Source of the DNA: Poa pratensis
Taxonomy: Eukaryota; Streptophyta; Magnoliopsida; Poales; Poaceae
Assembly (NCBI GenBank): GCA_947311845.1
Contig: CAMZMU010000059.1
Coordinates: forward strand, 34,047,777 to 34,111,776
Direction of reading: 5' to 3'
Length of the DNA: 64,000 nt
Made by a program: the position numbers and the translations under genes. Positions 9,571 to 21,800 of the stretch are shown here, one piece after another. The first letter of the stretch is position 1. Each line of letters starts with the position of its first letter. Below the pieces are notes generated by a model that was given only the letters and a program-made list of their open reading frames with translations, did not search any database and had not been told where the DNA came from.

Positions 9571-12500
9571 ATGCAGGGCCAGGTGTACAGCCGCCTGGGG
9601 AGCTTCGGCGGGTCCGCGGGCACGCCGTCCCCTCCCCCGCCCCCGTCCCCAGGGCTCCGCACCGGGGGGAGGCGGACCCTGGGGAAGGCGCGGGGATCCC
9701 CGGAAGTGGCGGCGGCGGCGGCGCTGGGGGTCGCCGCCGGGTGGGGCGGTGCGGCGAAGAGGGCGGCGTGGGCGCTTCTGGCGGCTCTGCTGCGGAGGCA
9801 GGCAGTGTTCCTCTTCGCGCCGCTGCTCTACGTCGCCGCGATGCTGCTCTACATGGGCTCGCTCCCGCTCGACGTCGTGCCGCGGATCATCACGCGCTCC
9901 GCGCCCGGCTCCGTCTACCGCAGCCCCCAGCTGTACGCGCGCCTCCGCGCCGACATGGACGCCGACAACTCCACCGACGCGGTTAGTAGGCTCCCGTTTA
10001 CCCGTTCCTCTCGCCGCATTTCGATTTTGGGTCGCAATGTGGGCGTGAATGTTTGACCATTTTGGTGACTAACTAACAACTTCGTACTGCACTACTGTTA
10101 CAGTTGGGTTTGTTGACTTGGTGTGTAGAAGGTTTGCTGTCCTCATTTGCTGATGGGGCAGATGTAGTCAGTGTACCGTGCGCTATTACCAAGTGGTTGG
10201 TATCTGTTTAGATTAGTTTAGTCCAAGTTGATCAGTTCTAATTGAGCTCATGTCTTCTTCAAATGGACGGAAATGGCAGTGGAGTGGTTGTTGACATGTT
10301 GGATTTTTCTTAGTTGTTTCCTAGTTCACGTGATTGTTGCAGCCTCGTGGATGACCAGAATAACTAATGGGTCATCATCATCAGAAGCTTGATTCGTTTG
10401 TCAAGCGTCTATGGTGCAATTAGTCCTTGGAATACCAGGGACTGCTTGCAGGCTCAAAGGATGTCGCTGGTATGTTCATTCAGTAATGTAACATGTGAAT
10501 GCCCGCAAGTAATGTTGTCATACTTGTACCATTTGGGCTACCAATCACTGTCCTTTAAAATAGTGATAATGTAGCTCCTGTGTTGATCAAATCAGCCCTT
10601 GTAAGTGTTAATAGATCTGTTTGCCTTGTCTCCATCTTGGCGCTGAGAATATTATAGCTGCGGGTAAAAGTTAGAATGTAGCATTGGGTACTGCAAAAGG
10701 ATAATCAAACCAAGCATATGCTATTCATGCTCTAAAGGCAATATGGGCAATTCAACAAGCAAGCCTCTCCTGTATTTAGGTTTCTAACATCTCTTTTCCA
10801 TTCATCTTATTTCGTTACCACTTCACATGCATCTTCAGTACCTACCTGTAATACCCTCAAGTGAAAGGATTTTGAGTATGGTTGAAAATCCCAAACCTCT
10901 TATTTTTGTATACAAATCAGAAACTTGTTTGAACGTGATGAATCAAAAGGTAAAACATGGAAAAGCACCTGCAGAAATACAAATGTATCTCTGTCCATGG
11001 TCTCTTCTAGAATTTGTGCAATAAGTCTTCTGTAAGCTGACAATTAGTGTGCCCACAAATGGAATAGAAGAAGAATATGTTCCATCATACTGTGGTTGAT
11101 TCTAATCTATGCTTTTATGATTCATGCACATAATTTCTAATTTACAATATATGTATATTTTTCCGTACATGCTTCTTTTTCTCACGTTGTCATATTTTTG
11201 TTGTCATATTTTTGTAGTTAGCAACTGTATGGAGGCATACTTACAAAGGTGGTGTCTGGCGACCTTGCATAAGCAACATGACAAACAGTATGCCATTGAC
11301 TTGTCCTTTTCCCGTGCTAATTTGTATTTTTGTAATTAATGTCATTTCATCGAATCTCACATATTGGTAAACTCGTGAACATAGGTTTATGGTAGAGAAG
11401 ACTTGCATTTTTGCATTCTATCATGTGGAAAGTTAATTGTGCGCCTTAATGGATTTGTTGGTCAGAGTTACATTGTTTCTATAGTTTCCTCTTTTTTCCC
11501 CCAAATGACAATATCATTCCAGGTCTTGTTTACCTCCATTACTAGTCACAGCTTCTCTGTGGTGAGTTCCTATAAAAACTTACCAGCACAGCATGACAGC
11601 ATGTTGAGACTAATTATGCTTTACATGTATGGTCTGCTGAAGTCTCATCATGATTAGTTGATCATGTACCTGATACACTTTGATGACCGAGTTTACCATA
11701 CTTGTAACACTCAGGCGTTTTAGTTTTAGAGAAATTAGATATTTGAATATGACCATCATACTACAATCTCTATCTTTCTTTGTGCTACTTTGGCATCACA
11801 TGGATGCCTTCTTAATTTTACAAAACACAGTACTACCAAATTAGTGTCTAATTTTTTTATCATAACGTGTGTAGGTTTGCCTGAATCAAATGGCTATATA
11901 TATGTAGAGGCAAATGGTGGCTTGAATCAACAAAGGACATCGGTATTTGCCTTTCCTCAATCGTTCTTCATGCTTCTCTTCATATGTGACAGTTTATATT
12001 TGTTCACGTCATACTTTTCCTGGTAATTTAAATTACTCACTTGGGCTTCTCTTTCTTCTGTTCTTCTTGCTTTCAGATATGCAACGCCGTTGCTATTGCT
12101 GGTTTTCTAAATGCTACTCTTATTATCCCGAATTTCCATTTTCACAGCATCTGGAAGGATCCAAGGTCTCCTCATTTATCTCTCTCCATCGTCAATTTTT
12201 TTTTTTTTTTGACTAGTTGCCTACTTGACATTAAGTCTAATCTAAATACTATTAAAAGATAATGGTGTATCTGGCTTGTGCCCAACAATCAATTGGTCTT
12301 TGTTTGGATGTTTTCCTTTTTTTTGTGTGCATGTTTGCCCCTTTGGCTGTTTCCTATACAGTTTTTTTTATCATTTCTTGGCTGAAATTTGAAAACCAAA
12401 ACCTTGCCCAATATATTGGTTAGTTAACCAAACACACTCAAAAGTTTGTAATATTAGAACTACAATATATCATTTCTTCTAGTAAGCATGCCACGATGAT

Positions 12501-15500
12501 GTTTGATACTTCTGTATGTACCTTTGAAACCTTGAGATTTCTAGAACATGAAAGTTCTTGAGTTTAGTTTTTAAAAATCCATCTTCAGTTTTGTATGCTT
12601 AAATACTACTACCTTATTAGGTTTAACTTCACATTAGAATGTCATGTCAATTAAGGCTGTTAAATTCGAGAATACCCCCATCCCATCCCAACTGTCTGTA
12701 AGTTCTTAATCAAGCACATAAATCTTTGTAGATATGAAGTGGCACATACACTCTGTTGTTAGCTGTACTTGACTGAACAAGGTATTACACTTAAAAGGAG
12801 TGAAACTGATATTGGTTGTTATCCTTGTTTGCATGTCGTACTGAGTTATTTGAATTCCATGAAGGAATGGTCGTTAGTGTCACTGCTTAAGTTCCAAAAG
12901 AGTGAGATTAATTTGATATTTAAGAGACGAACTAGCGCATAGTATTGAACTCTGGGCTGCTGGTTGGACAACTCATATATTCATTCCTGTTTGTTTGATG
13001 CCTCTGCTTTGGTTTCAGATCAACTTCATTTTTATACAACTATAAATTTAGTAAAAAATATGATTGCTGATGTTTTATTTTGGATACAGCAAATTCAGTG
13101 ATATTTATGATGAAGAACACTTTGTAAAACATCTACGAAATGATGTCCGAGTAGTTGACAAAGCGCCTGACTATATAATGGAGCGTTTTGGTCACAATAT
13201 AACAAATGTATTCAATTTCAAGATAAAGGCTTGGTCTCCTATTAAATACTACAAAGATGTTATTCTTCCGAAGTTAGTTGAAGAAAGGTGAGTTAAAATC
13301 CAATTCGGTTGTCACTTCGGAATTAAAGTTGCGTGTGTAAATTTATTTTGGCTGTATCCTGGTTTATCATTCTTTTTTTGTCCTTTTTACGAAGTTTTTG
13401 TTGATCACTTCCCTTCCATACGATGCAGTGTTATGTAACGAATATGCTTCTGCAAGTGTTTCTAGCCTTAATTATGGTATAAACACTTAGAGAAGTACGA
13501 GTAATTGCGTACTTGAAGATAATTTGATATCTTATTCACATTGCAGTCTATGGTTAGCACGCTTTGTATCTAGTGTACCCTTATACGGAGTATGTACTAC
13601 AACAAGCCTATATGTAGTTAGTTAACGTCGGGCATTCCGACATTAGCAGCTATTGATGAAATAAACTGTCCTGTAACATGTTTCCAAAGGTTCCATAACC
13701 AGAGTCTGTCTAGTTTGATTGATTATTCTGAAGAATTTTGATTTTTTTACTCTTGTATTTACAGTTAGAATTTTTGGGAAAAATAGTTAAAGTTTTTATA
13801 TGGGATGTTTCTGTAGATACTAGATACTGAGAAAATGAAAACGGAAGATCTTGTTTTCCTATACCCAGAAACTGCTGTTTGTAGTTCTATTAGGAACGAA
13901 GCTGATATCGTCCTGTTTATTTGGGAATGGACAGTATTGTTTGCGTTAGGGCTAAACTGACAACGGTCCAAAGACAGTGAACGGGCAACTTGCCTTCGTC
14001 TAACCTCTACAAGGCCTATCCCTGGGTACGAGTGACTTAAATTAACTTTGGATTTGTCATAGTTGATGAAAAGGTTGCATTCTAGTCCTTTATATAGAGG
14101 AATATTGACTTGATCAAAAGGACTCGCAATTGTATGTCTAATTTCCTAACACAGCTTATCTCTATCTTCTACTCCCTCCGTTTCAAATTAATTGACTTGC
14201 TATGCACCATAAGTGGATGTATCTAGACTTGTAACATGTCTAGATACATCTACATGTGGTGCATAGCAAGTCAATTAACGGAGGGAGTAATTCTTACCTA
14301 AACCTATCTTCTTCTGACTATGATAATCTCCCATTTTTATTTGGTTCTTTTCCAATCTAATCCTTAAATTGCACGTATATGACGTCCATATCAGTTTGTG
14401 AAATGGAGACATATCCTAATCCAACACAATAACCCTTTCAGATGCATTCATGTGGTCGATTTTAGTCTAGGCAGCAAATCATCATCAAATGGTAAAAGAT
14501 TGATTGCATCGTTGCACCTCAAGAGGTGGTTACACTTGATATGTCGCATTTTGAACATGAATGTTCTTGCTTTTATTATTATGCAACTTTTTCTGAAGCT
14601 ATGCTCTGAACTACAGATTCATCAGGATTTCTCCTTTTGCAAATCGACTATCTTTTGATGCCCCACCTGTTGTTCAGCGGTTGAGATGCTTGGTGAATTT
14701 TGAAGCTTTGAAATTTGCAAACCCAATTGCTACTCTATCTGAGACCTTAATTTCTCGAATGAGAGAAAAAAGTGCTGAAAGCAATGGGAAATATATAGCA
14801 GTACATCTTCGTTTTGAGGAGGTTTGTTTTACTTTGTGAAAATTTGATTAACATTATTTTTGGAAAACCAGGGATTCACTCTTTTCTTGTGTTGTGATTT
14901 TTTTTGAGGCAACCACTAATTGTTGTCTTGCAGGATATGGTTGCCTTTTCATGCTGTGTCTATGATGGTGGTGATGAGGAGAAGAAGGAAATGGATGCGG
15001 CCAGAGAAATAGGCTGGAGAGGGAAGTTTACAAAGAAAGGGCGGGTAATAAGGCCAGGAGTTATAAGAATGAATGGGAAATGTCCGCTTACACCTTTGGA
15101 GGTATGTTTATCGAATATTAGAAAACTGCTCACTCATGCTATTAGAACTCTGACTTTATTTCTCAAGCACATTTTGGTAGTCCGTGTTCTGTTAAGTTTC
15201 TTCCATCAAGTGAGATTACATTTAGGATCTTGATGATCTGCATGTTTATGCTACATGGCCTTTAGGTTGGATTAATGCTTCGTGGAATGGGTTTCAACAA
15301 TAAGACTGCAATTTTCTTGGCGTCCGGAAAGATTTATAAATCAGAGAAAACCATGGCCCCTCTTCTTGAAATGTTTCCTCTTCTACAGACAAAAGAAACA
15401 TTAGCATCAGACGAGGAACTTGCTCCATTTAAGGTATTGTTAGGTCAGAGACACACAAATATGTTGTGGAATTCCATATGGGTATTGTTCTAAATGCAAC

Positions 15501-15977
15501 TTTCTTCCCAGAACTTCTCTTCAAGGATGGCTGCAATCGATTATAGTGTTTGCGCCTATAGTGAAGTTTTTGTGACCACACAAGGTGGAAATTTCCCTCA
15601 TTTTCTTATGGGACACAGAAGATACTTGTATGGTGGACATTCAAAGACAATTAAGCCAGACAAAAGAAGGCTGGCCATACTCTTTGATAATCCACGTATC
15701 GGGTATGACATTGCACCGACCTTAGTTTTAATTTTCGTTTCAAATCGTAAGCATTAACACCTCATATTCTTCCTCTCTATAGTCGATAGTAATTCCTTGT
15801 TAATTTTTATGCAGATGGAAGTCGTTGAAACGGCACTTGCTCAATATGAGAGCACATAGCGATGCCAAAGGGGTTGAGCTCAAAAGACCAAATGAATCAA
15901 TATACACCTTTCCATGTCCTGACTGCATGTGCCGCCTGAACAGAACAGCACATTCGAAACCTGCACACGCTAGATAG
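9571..15977 (+). CDS. Plant protein O-fucosyltransferase family (GT-type, single-pass Golgi protein)
   Basis: Ten exons encode 576 aa with consistent phases and no break: 9571-9981, 11218-11287, 11875-11942, 12077-12165, 13090-13287, 14617-14821, 14934-15101, 15266-15433, 15512-15702 and 15815-15977 (TAG). The ATG at 9571 is the conserved start also seen in the duplicated stub. A membrane segment at about residues 79-98 ([15 protein letters not shown]) after a Pro- and basic-rich N-tail suggests a type II Golgi enzyme. Family motifs are [18 protein letters not shown] (nucleotide-sugar side), HLRFEEDMVAFS at about 342-353, which holds the conserved Arg, and FVTTQGGNF at about 479-487. The expected donor is GDP-fucose; the acceptor is unknown. 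The length is normal for the plant family (about 450-650 aa). Intron 5 holds a Stowaway MITE. Confidence 0.93.
14172..14287. mobile_element. Stowaway (Tc1/Mariner-type) MITE in intron 5 of the O-fucosyltransferase gene
   Basis: A 116-bp near-perfect palindrome starting ctccctccgtttcaaattaa and ending with its inverse, flanked by TA on both sides. Sequence and TSD are classic for grass Stowaway elements. The fold would form a long hairpin in the intron RNA. Confidence 0.96.
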
Positions 15978-16369
15978 CATTGGCACTTAGTGAACTAACC
16001 TATTTTTCGGGCACACCGGTATGATTTGTTTGTCCTCCACGTACTCTGCGGTGGCGATTCAACTTCAACCTGCAAGCGTACCTGACAGGCTGTTGTACAT
16101 CGATTTATGTTCTCCCTAGGATGGCTTTTTTCCTTGTATGTTCCAACAGGGATGCCACTACTTCCATAGTCTTAGACCATCCAGCTGCTAACAATACAGT
16201 GATTCATCTAACACACACCAATAGATCCATCTGACACCTATAGAGCTCATATCCAGTGCCAATGGAGTTTCAAACCCTTTAGTGTGTTGTGCCCCTTGTA
16301 CATGGCTCATTAGGATTTTGTTATCATACCGAAATTTTGATGTGAGACGGACATTGTAAATTTGTTTGT

Positions 16370-17222
16370 CGATATATCTTTTTCTTCTTGCTCTTGAAAT
16401 GGGCAATGTTTCTGTCTTCTCCGTTGTAACTTCGCCTGGCACTTGAGGCTTTTCGATATCAACGATGGGAATTGCACGCAGTAATTCTTGCTTTGTCACT
16501 ACAACCAATATCTCGTCACTGAATTATGTACCTGCCTACCTGCTTATTGATGATTTAGCTTACCATCCAACAATCTACTGCTTATCATCTGTTCGCAAGG
16601 TAAACCCTTGTTTTTTTTCTTTCTATGTTTGCAGTCTTATCTTGTTTATCCATGCTGAGTGCTGTAGGCCCGAACATTCAAAGTCTGGCAGCAGTGTCAG
16701 CAGCAAGCTTTGATCTTTGAATGTGCCTCACATGCATGTATAGGGAGGGCCGTTGATAGAGATTGGGAAGGAGGAATACCGTTCCTGTTAAACGACAAGG
16801 GCTGGCCAAGGGATGCCGGGCGAGTTCAGAGCAGATGAATAGCTTTCCCCACTTGAAGTCGGGCAGGTTTAGTCATTCAGAGGCTTTCTTCCTCCTTGTT
16901 CTTTCCTCTCGGTTTTCTACTATTGGTAATGAGGCGCGCAGCTGATGGTGATGGACGTGCTCCAGTCCATTTCCCAGCAGGCAACATGGCGTCGCAAATA
17001 CTTCTGGATGAGATGCTGCAGAAGATTAGGCGCGCCTCGTGGTCATGGTGGAAAGGTTGGCCCACTCTTTCATACCTGGATGAGATCTCTATCCATATCT
17101 CGGCAGACAAACTGTGGCCCGTCCTGAAAGAACCAAAGCCTTTAGCCAAAACAGTTTTGGGAAGGAGTGTGTCTTTACATATTCGTGTTGTTAAAGCTTC
17201 ATTATCATATGAGGGTTCCGTT
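16370..17222. repeat. ~0.9-kb dispersed duplicate, copy 1, with exon-like pieces
   Basis: Closely matches 25946-26850. It contains two exon-like segments around a GT-AG interval: YLLIDDLAYHPTIYCLSSVRK ending at a gtaaac donor near 16600, then ARTFKVWQQCQQQALIFEC after an acceptor ending ctgtag near 16668. A third shared piece reads NMASQILLDEMLQKIRRASW. I do not recognise the protein; stops and frame changes suggest a pseudogene fragment or part of a larger repeat. Confidence 0.7.
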
Positions 17223-17514
17223 TGGTTAGAGCATCTCCGCTCGCGCCCAGAGCGCGTCCGTACTGGCGCCAGAACGAGCGCTATGGTGGGGCGTCTTGGC
17301 GAAATGGCGCCTATGGGTGGCGCCTCTCTCCACTCGCCGCCCCCAACTGCAAGCCCCATAGCATTTTTCAACACAAAAATAATAAAATTCTATAAATTGG
17401 AGTTCAACAATGAAAGTATAGTTCCACAAATAGTTTCACAAATTGGAGTTCAACAATGAAATAAAAATTATTCATACAATTGAAATAAATTGGAGTTCAA
17501 ATATGATGCGGCCA

Positions 17515-17665
17515 ATCCTTTGCGGACCCACAAATGCTCCATTAGATCACGTTGGAGTTGCTCATGAACAACTTCATCTCGGATCTCCATCTGCATGGCG
17601 ATGTAGTCAGTCCAATCCGCTAGCACCTCGTGATCAACATCGGCGAGAGGATCCTAGAAGTCCTA
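17515..17665 (-). pseudogene. Transposon-derived coding remnant (possibly PIF/Harbinger-associated)
   Basis: On the minus strand an open stretch reads DHEVLADWTDYIAMQ and EIRDEVVHEQLQRDLMEHLW. The pattern of paired acidic and basic residues ending in EHLW is common in grass transposon-associated proteins. The stretch lies in a block starting near 17228 with gagcatctcc, a frequent start of grass DNA elements. It is short and lacks a start codon and catalytic motifs. Confidence 0.4.
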
Positions 17666-17698
17666 CGGAAGAGGATCATGCACTGGATTTGCACGCTG

Positions 17699-18480
17699 TA
17701 ATACCCCGCGGTCATAGGTCTCGGAAGGGTAGAATTTAGGACCTGCATTTGTGCATTCATGCATGCTTCAGTGAAAACTGGAAAAATTTCACGCTTTTGC
17801 GTAAAATTGGACAGGGGAGTTGACATCAGACGAAGGCCAATGATTTGGAAACGAGTCAGTGCCAAATAGTCGAGAAGTGTCGATAAACCATGAACACTAT
17901 TTTCAAATCTATTATCTTCTCAAAACTATCATACTAAATTTGAGTTTGGTCGAATACAAGTCAAATCACTTCTATATCTCATCTTTTCAAAACACCAGAT
18001 CAAGTTAATTCATCTAAATTAAAAACATAACATCTCAAATTTGGAGATCATTTCACCAATTCAAATTTCATATATCAAAAATTTCAAATCTCTTATCTCA
18101 TTTCTCAAATTCTTATATCAAGTATTAAATCACATTCATCTCACAACCATTTCATCTCATACAAGTATAAATTTCAAACACAATATAAGAAAGAAAATTC
18201 TGAAATTTCATCCATTAATTCATACAAATCTTTACAAGTGGTTTTATCACTACAAATACATTGGAAAAATTACAATTACATGCCCAACATTCTACATTGG
18301 ATTCATTACAGAAAAATAAGAAGAAAACTCCTAACTACACCTATCTAAATTCTTCTTATGGAAATTATTGTACCTGCAAAAGAGACACCAAAAAGAAAAG
18401 AAATTGATTAGCGTTAAAATGTTGCCAACACCATTCTGGTGCTGGCAGCTTAGTGTTTGAATCTAGCAGTGGCTTAATCA
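17699..18480. other. AT-rich stretch, possible LTR fragment
   Basis: Begins tgtaataccccgcgg, a phrase typical of grass LTR starts, and continues with AT-rich DNA full of tttcaaat / tctcaaat motifs. No matching end or TSD was found, so the LTR call is tentative. No gene is seen. Confidence 0.3.
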
Positions 18481-18845
18481 AAAGAAAATTTTGATCAAGC
18501 TTTTTCCAACGTGGTACTCACTTTCCCCAATTTCCCGAGAACCTCCTACAACACCGATCTGTTCTAGCAGCTGTGAACGTCTCCACGACGGCGTCTGATT
18601 CGCTACCGCCGGCGGCTGGCAGCGGTCCATTTTTCTCTCTCGAAAATAACAAACACCCCCGCCGATTCTCCCCCATCGTCCTCTTCCTCTCCAAGGCATT
18701 CCACCGGCAGCGGCGTGTGAATTTCAGCCAGTACACAAGGTGCGCCCAAACTCCTTCGCAGCTCTCACCGACAACCATAACTGCTGCCCGGCTCACCGAT
18801 CCTCGCTCCTTCTCCAGTCCAGGGCTCGTCTGCGGCGGGGGTCCG

Positions 18846-21800
18846 ATGGAGGAGAACGGCGCTGCGGAGGCGCCCAGGATGAAGGAGCTGCACCTGCTCG
18901 AGGAGGAGGACGACGAGGAGCTCGAGGCTGACCAAGGTCTGGCCTCTTCCCAGCCGATGCCTCCTCCTGACTCTTGCTGCCCGTATGTATCGTTAGATCT
19001 ATGCGCCCTACCCTTTGCGGATCTCGCTCCGCGTTCGTAGTGGATTTACTTAGCACGAATTGGTTGTATGAAGTACGAGGAGTTGGAGAAATTAGGGTTC
19101 ATCCGTCCTGTACAGGTTACAACCGTAGCAAAAGGAAATAATAAAGAATATAGCTCCCCCTCTCTGAAATTCGGCCTGGTGCATTTTTGTTCTACCTGGA
19201 AGTTTGTATATCACTCTTCCGCGCTGGAACTCGATTGCGCAAACTGAGCTCTGCGGTGATATACTGAGTGAATAATTTTGGTGATACCTTACCAAGTCAG
19301 TATTTTCTGCATTTTAATTTTTGTCTTGGCTCCATCGTGCTTTGTTGCTTCGATTTCTTGCGGAGGAAGAGGTGAGGTGACGTGCGGTGGAGAGCGTCGG
19401 TTACTAGTTTACTAGAGCGGTCGAGCGGGTGGGTTTTTGTCCTCTATTTTTGATGGAGTCGAGCGAGCTCTGTGTCCTCCATTGGGCCACCCGCTAGCGG
19501 TCGTGACTATAATGCGTAATCGAGGTCTCAACTATAATGGAAAGTAGCTTGGATAATAATGTCGGAGCAACCGTGATGAGAGAGTTTTGTCATGATGGCA
19601 TAATAATTGCTTCCTAATCACTGACGGTCTGACGCCACACGTTAATACAATGATTGTAGTTAGGCAGTTTCTGAATTTAGCGTGAAGCAGTGAAACCAAA
19701 CAAGTAACACCTACTATTCTTGTCAGACGGTTTCTGACTTTAGCGCACCAAAATGAACCATTAAACCTAACATCTGTGATTCTAGTTTGACGGTTTATGA
19801 TTCTAGTACACTAATTTCTGCATAACATTAGATGATTGTTGTTCACTGGCTTTATTAAGACACTCTCTTTTCCCTGGCATAACATTAGAGGATTGTTGTT
19901 TTGCTGGCATAACATTCGTAACTAAACCATTAACCGAATGACTAATACTATACCTTTCTCGCCCCTTGCACTGAGACTGCACGTACTGATTTTGTGTGGG
20001 AAGCTTCCTCCTCTGACGGACCGTCTGTGAAGAGTCCGGAGCACTTGACTAACGAGCGAGGAGGGGATATCACGGAGTGCTCGAGCTCTTTTGCGGACTC
20101 TTTTTGTGAGACTAGTGACGAGGCAGACTTTGGTGACCTGGAAGTGAATTCTCCCTTTTCAGTTCATGCTGATGGTGCCCAAGCCTCGGCGCTGCCCAGG
20201 TGAGTCTGTTATCAGTTCCTTGTATGCACTGAATGAGACTGGATAGATGATTACGCATCCTGTTTCCTGATCTTCTGATTGTATTGTTTGAGAAAGAGAG
20301 ACCAGCAGAATACACTGTTACTGTTAGACAGTTAGGCACTGATATTATACACTTGGGTTTCCCTATCTGGCATCCGAAAAGGTAGGTTGTAGTAGAGTTT
20401 TGACTGGTGGTCGAGCCTACCAAACTTAAGAGGCTGTAGCTATGCATAGGAGTCTATTCACTTTGCCGTCAGCTTCTGGGTGCTGTCATGGCAACCTGGT
20501 TGGCGTACGCATGAGGGTACATGGGGTTAGGGAGAGAGAGAAGGAGATAAATAAACTGGTTTCCTTATTTGACTTTCCATAAACAATAGTAATGCTGTAA
20601 CACCCCGGCCACCCCCGGGCCGGGCCTGTCACCCCTGGCAGCTCGCTAGGATCTCCAGACTGGCCCCACAGATCAACACTAGTCTTTTCTGCGCACTTTG
20701 TCCTCACTCGTGCGCACCCGGGAACCAGTTCCCGTCGGTCACCCATCCTTGGAGTGCTCCGGGCCAAGCACGCTTAACCTCGGAGTTCCTTCCAGATGAG
20801 CTTCCGGAAAAGAAGTTGCAACTTGTTGACATGAGTATCCTATCAATCCTATTGAGCCCTGAGCCAGGATCTCACATCCTTCCCCCCTTAGAAGACCGAC
20901 GCCCTCGTCGGTCAACCTCCAGTCCAGGAACTCCCCCCCCCCCTTGGTACACGTCTATGCGCCCAGTGCCGGCACATGCTCCACATGTCCGCGCCCCTGA
21001 CCCGCACACGCCCGTGTTGCCGCGAGGGTCGGCTCTGATACCAAATTGTAACACCCCGGCCACCCCCGGGCCGGGCCTGTCACCCCTGGCAGCTCGCTAG
21101 GATCTCCAGACTGGCCCCACAGATCAACACTAGTCTTTTCTGCGCACTTTGTCCTCACTCGTGCGCACCCGGGAACCAGTTCCCGGTCGGTCACCCATCC
21201 TTGGAGTGCTCCGGGCCAAGCACGTTTAACCTCGGAGTTCCTTCCAGATGAGCTTCCGGAAAAGAAGTTGCAACTTGTTGACATGAGTATCCTATCAATC
21301 CTATTGAGCCCTGAGCCAGGATCTCACAAATGCATAGCTTATCCATTTAGCGGGTGACTGTATCTAGTTTATCTGTCCAAATTAGCAATAGAATTTGATC
21401 CAAATATAACTGAAATGAGATATCCTAAATTACATGAAGCCTCTTAGACTCTATGATTTGAGCTTGGCCCACGTTTGGTATATGGGATTCTGTTCATAAC
21501 ATCTCCTCGTCGTTGCGGAACAGCTTGTTCTCAATCTAGACTATGGGATAATCGTCCTTGAATGCCCACATCACAGAAGATGTGCCATATTCATTCAATG
21601 GTAACTTTATGATAACATTCGAAACATCATGAGGTTACACGCCATAAGTTAGTGCATAGAAGTTTGTTCCGCATTGCAACTGTCCTGCCATGATTAATAT
21701 GAGGTAGTGCTGGACTTCTTCAACAAGTCGTCATGGAACTTGGAACACATCATGGAACCATGAGCTGACATGAGCAAGCAATAGGTGGTAATACTCATAC

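Larger units (their letters stand above)
20596..21328 (-). mobile_element. TRIM (terminal-repeat retrotransposon in miniature), complete
   Basis: A 733-bp element inside intron 2 of the unknown nuclear gene. Two ~281-bp LTRs (20596-20876 and 21047-21328) run TG to CA and differ by about one indel and one substitution. The 170-bp interior is non-coding. Read on the minus strand, the 5' LTR is followed by a primer-binding site TGGTATCAGAGC (21032-21043), matching initiator tRNA-Met. A purine tract AAGGGGGGAAGGA (20877-20890) precedes the 3' LTR. The TSD is aatgc at 20591-20595 and 21329-21333. Near-identical LTRs mean a recent insertion. Confidence 0.95.

Noticed and set aside
17699..18480. Full LTR retrotransposon
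   Set aside because: Only a start-like tgtaataccccg was seen; no end, partner LTR, PBS or TSD. Kept as a low-confidence note only.
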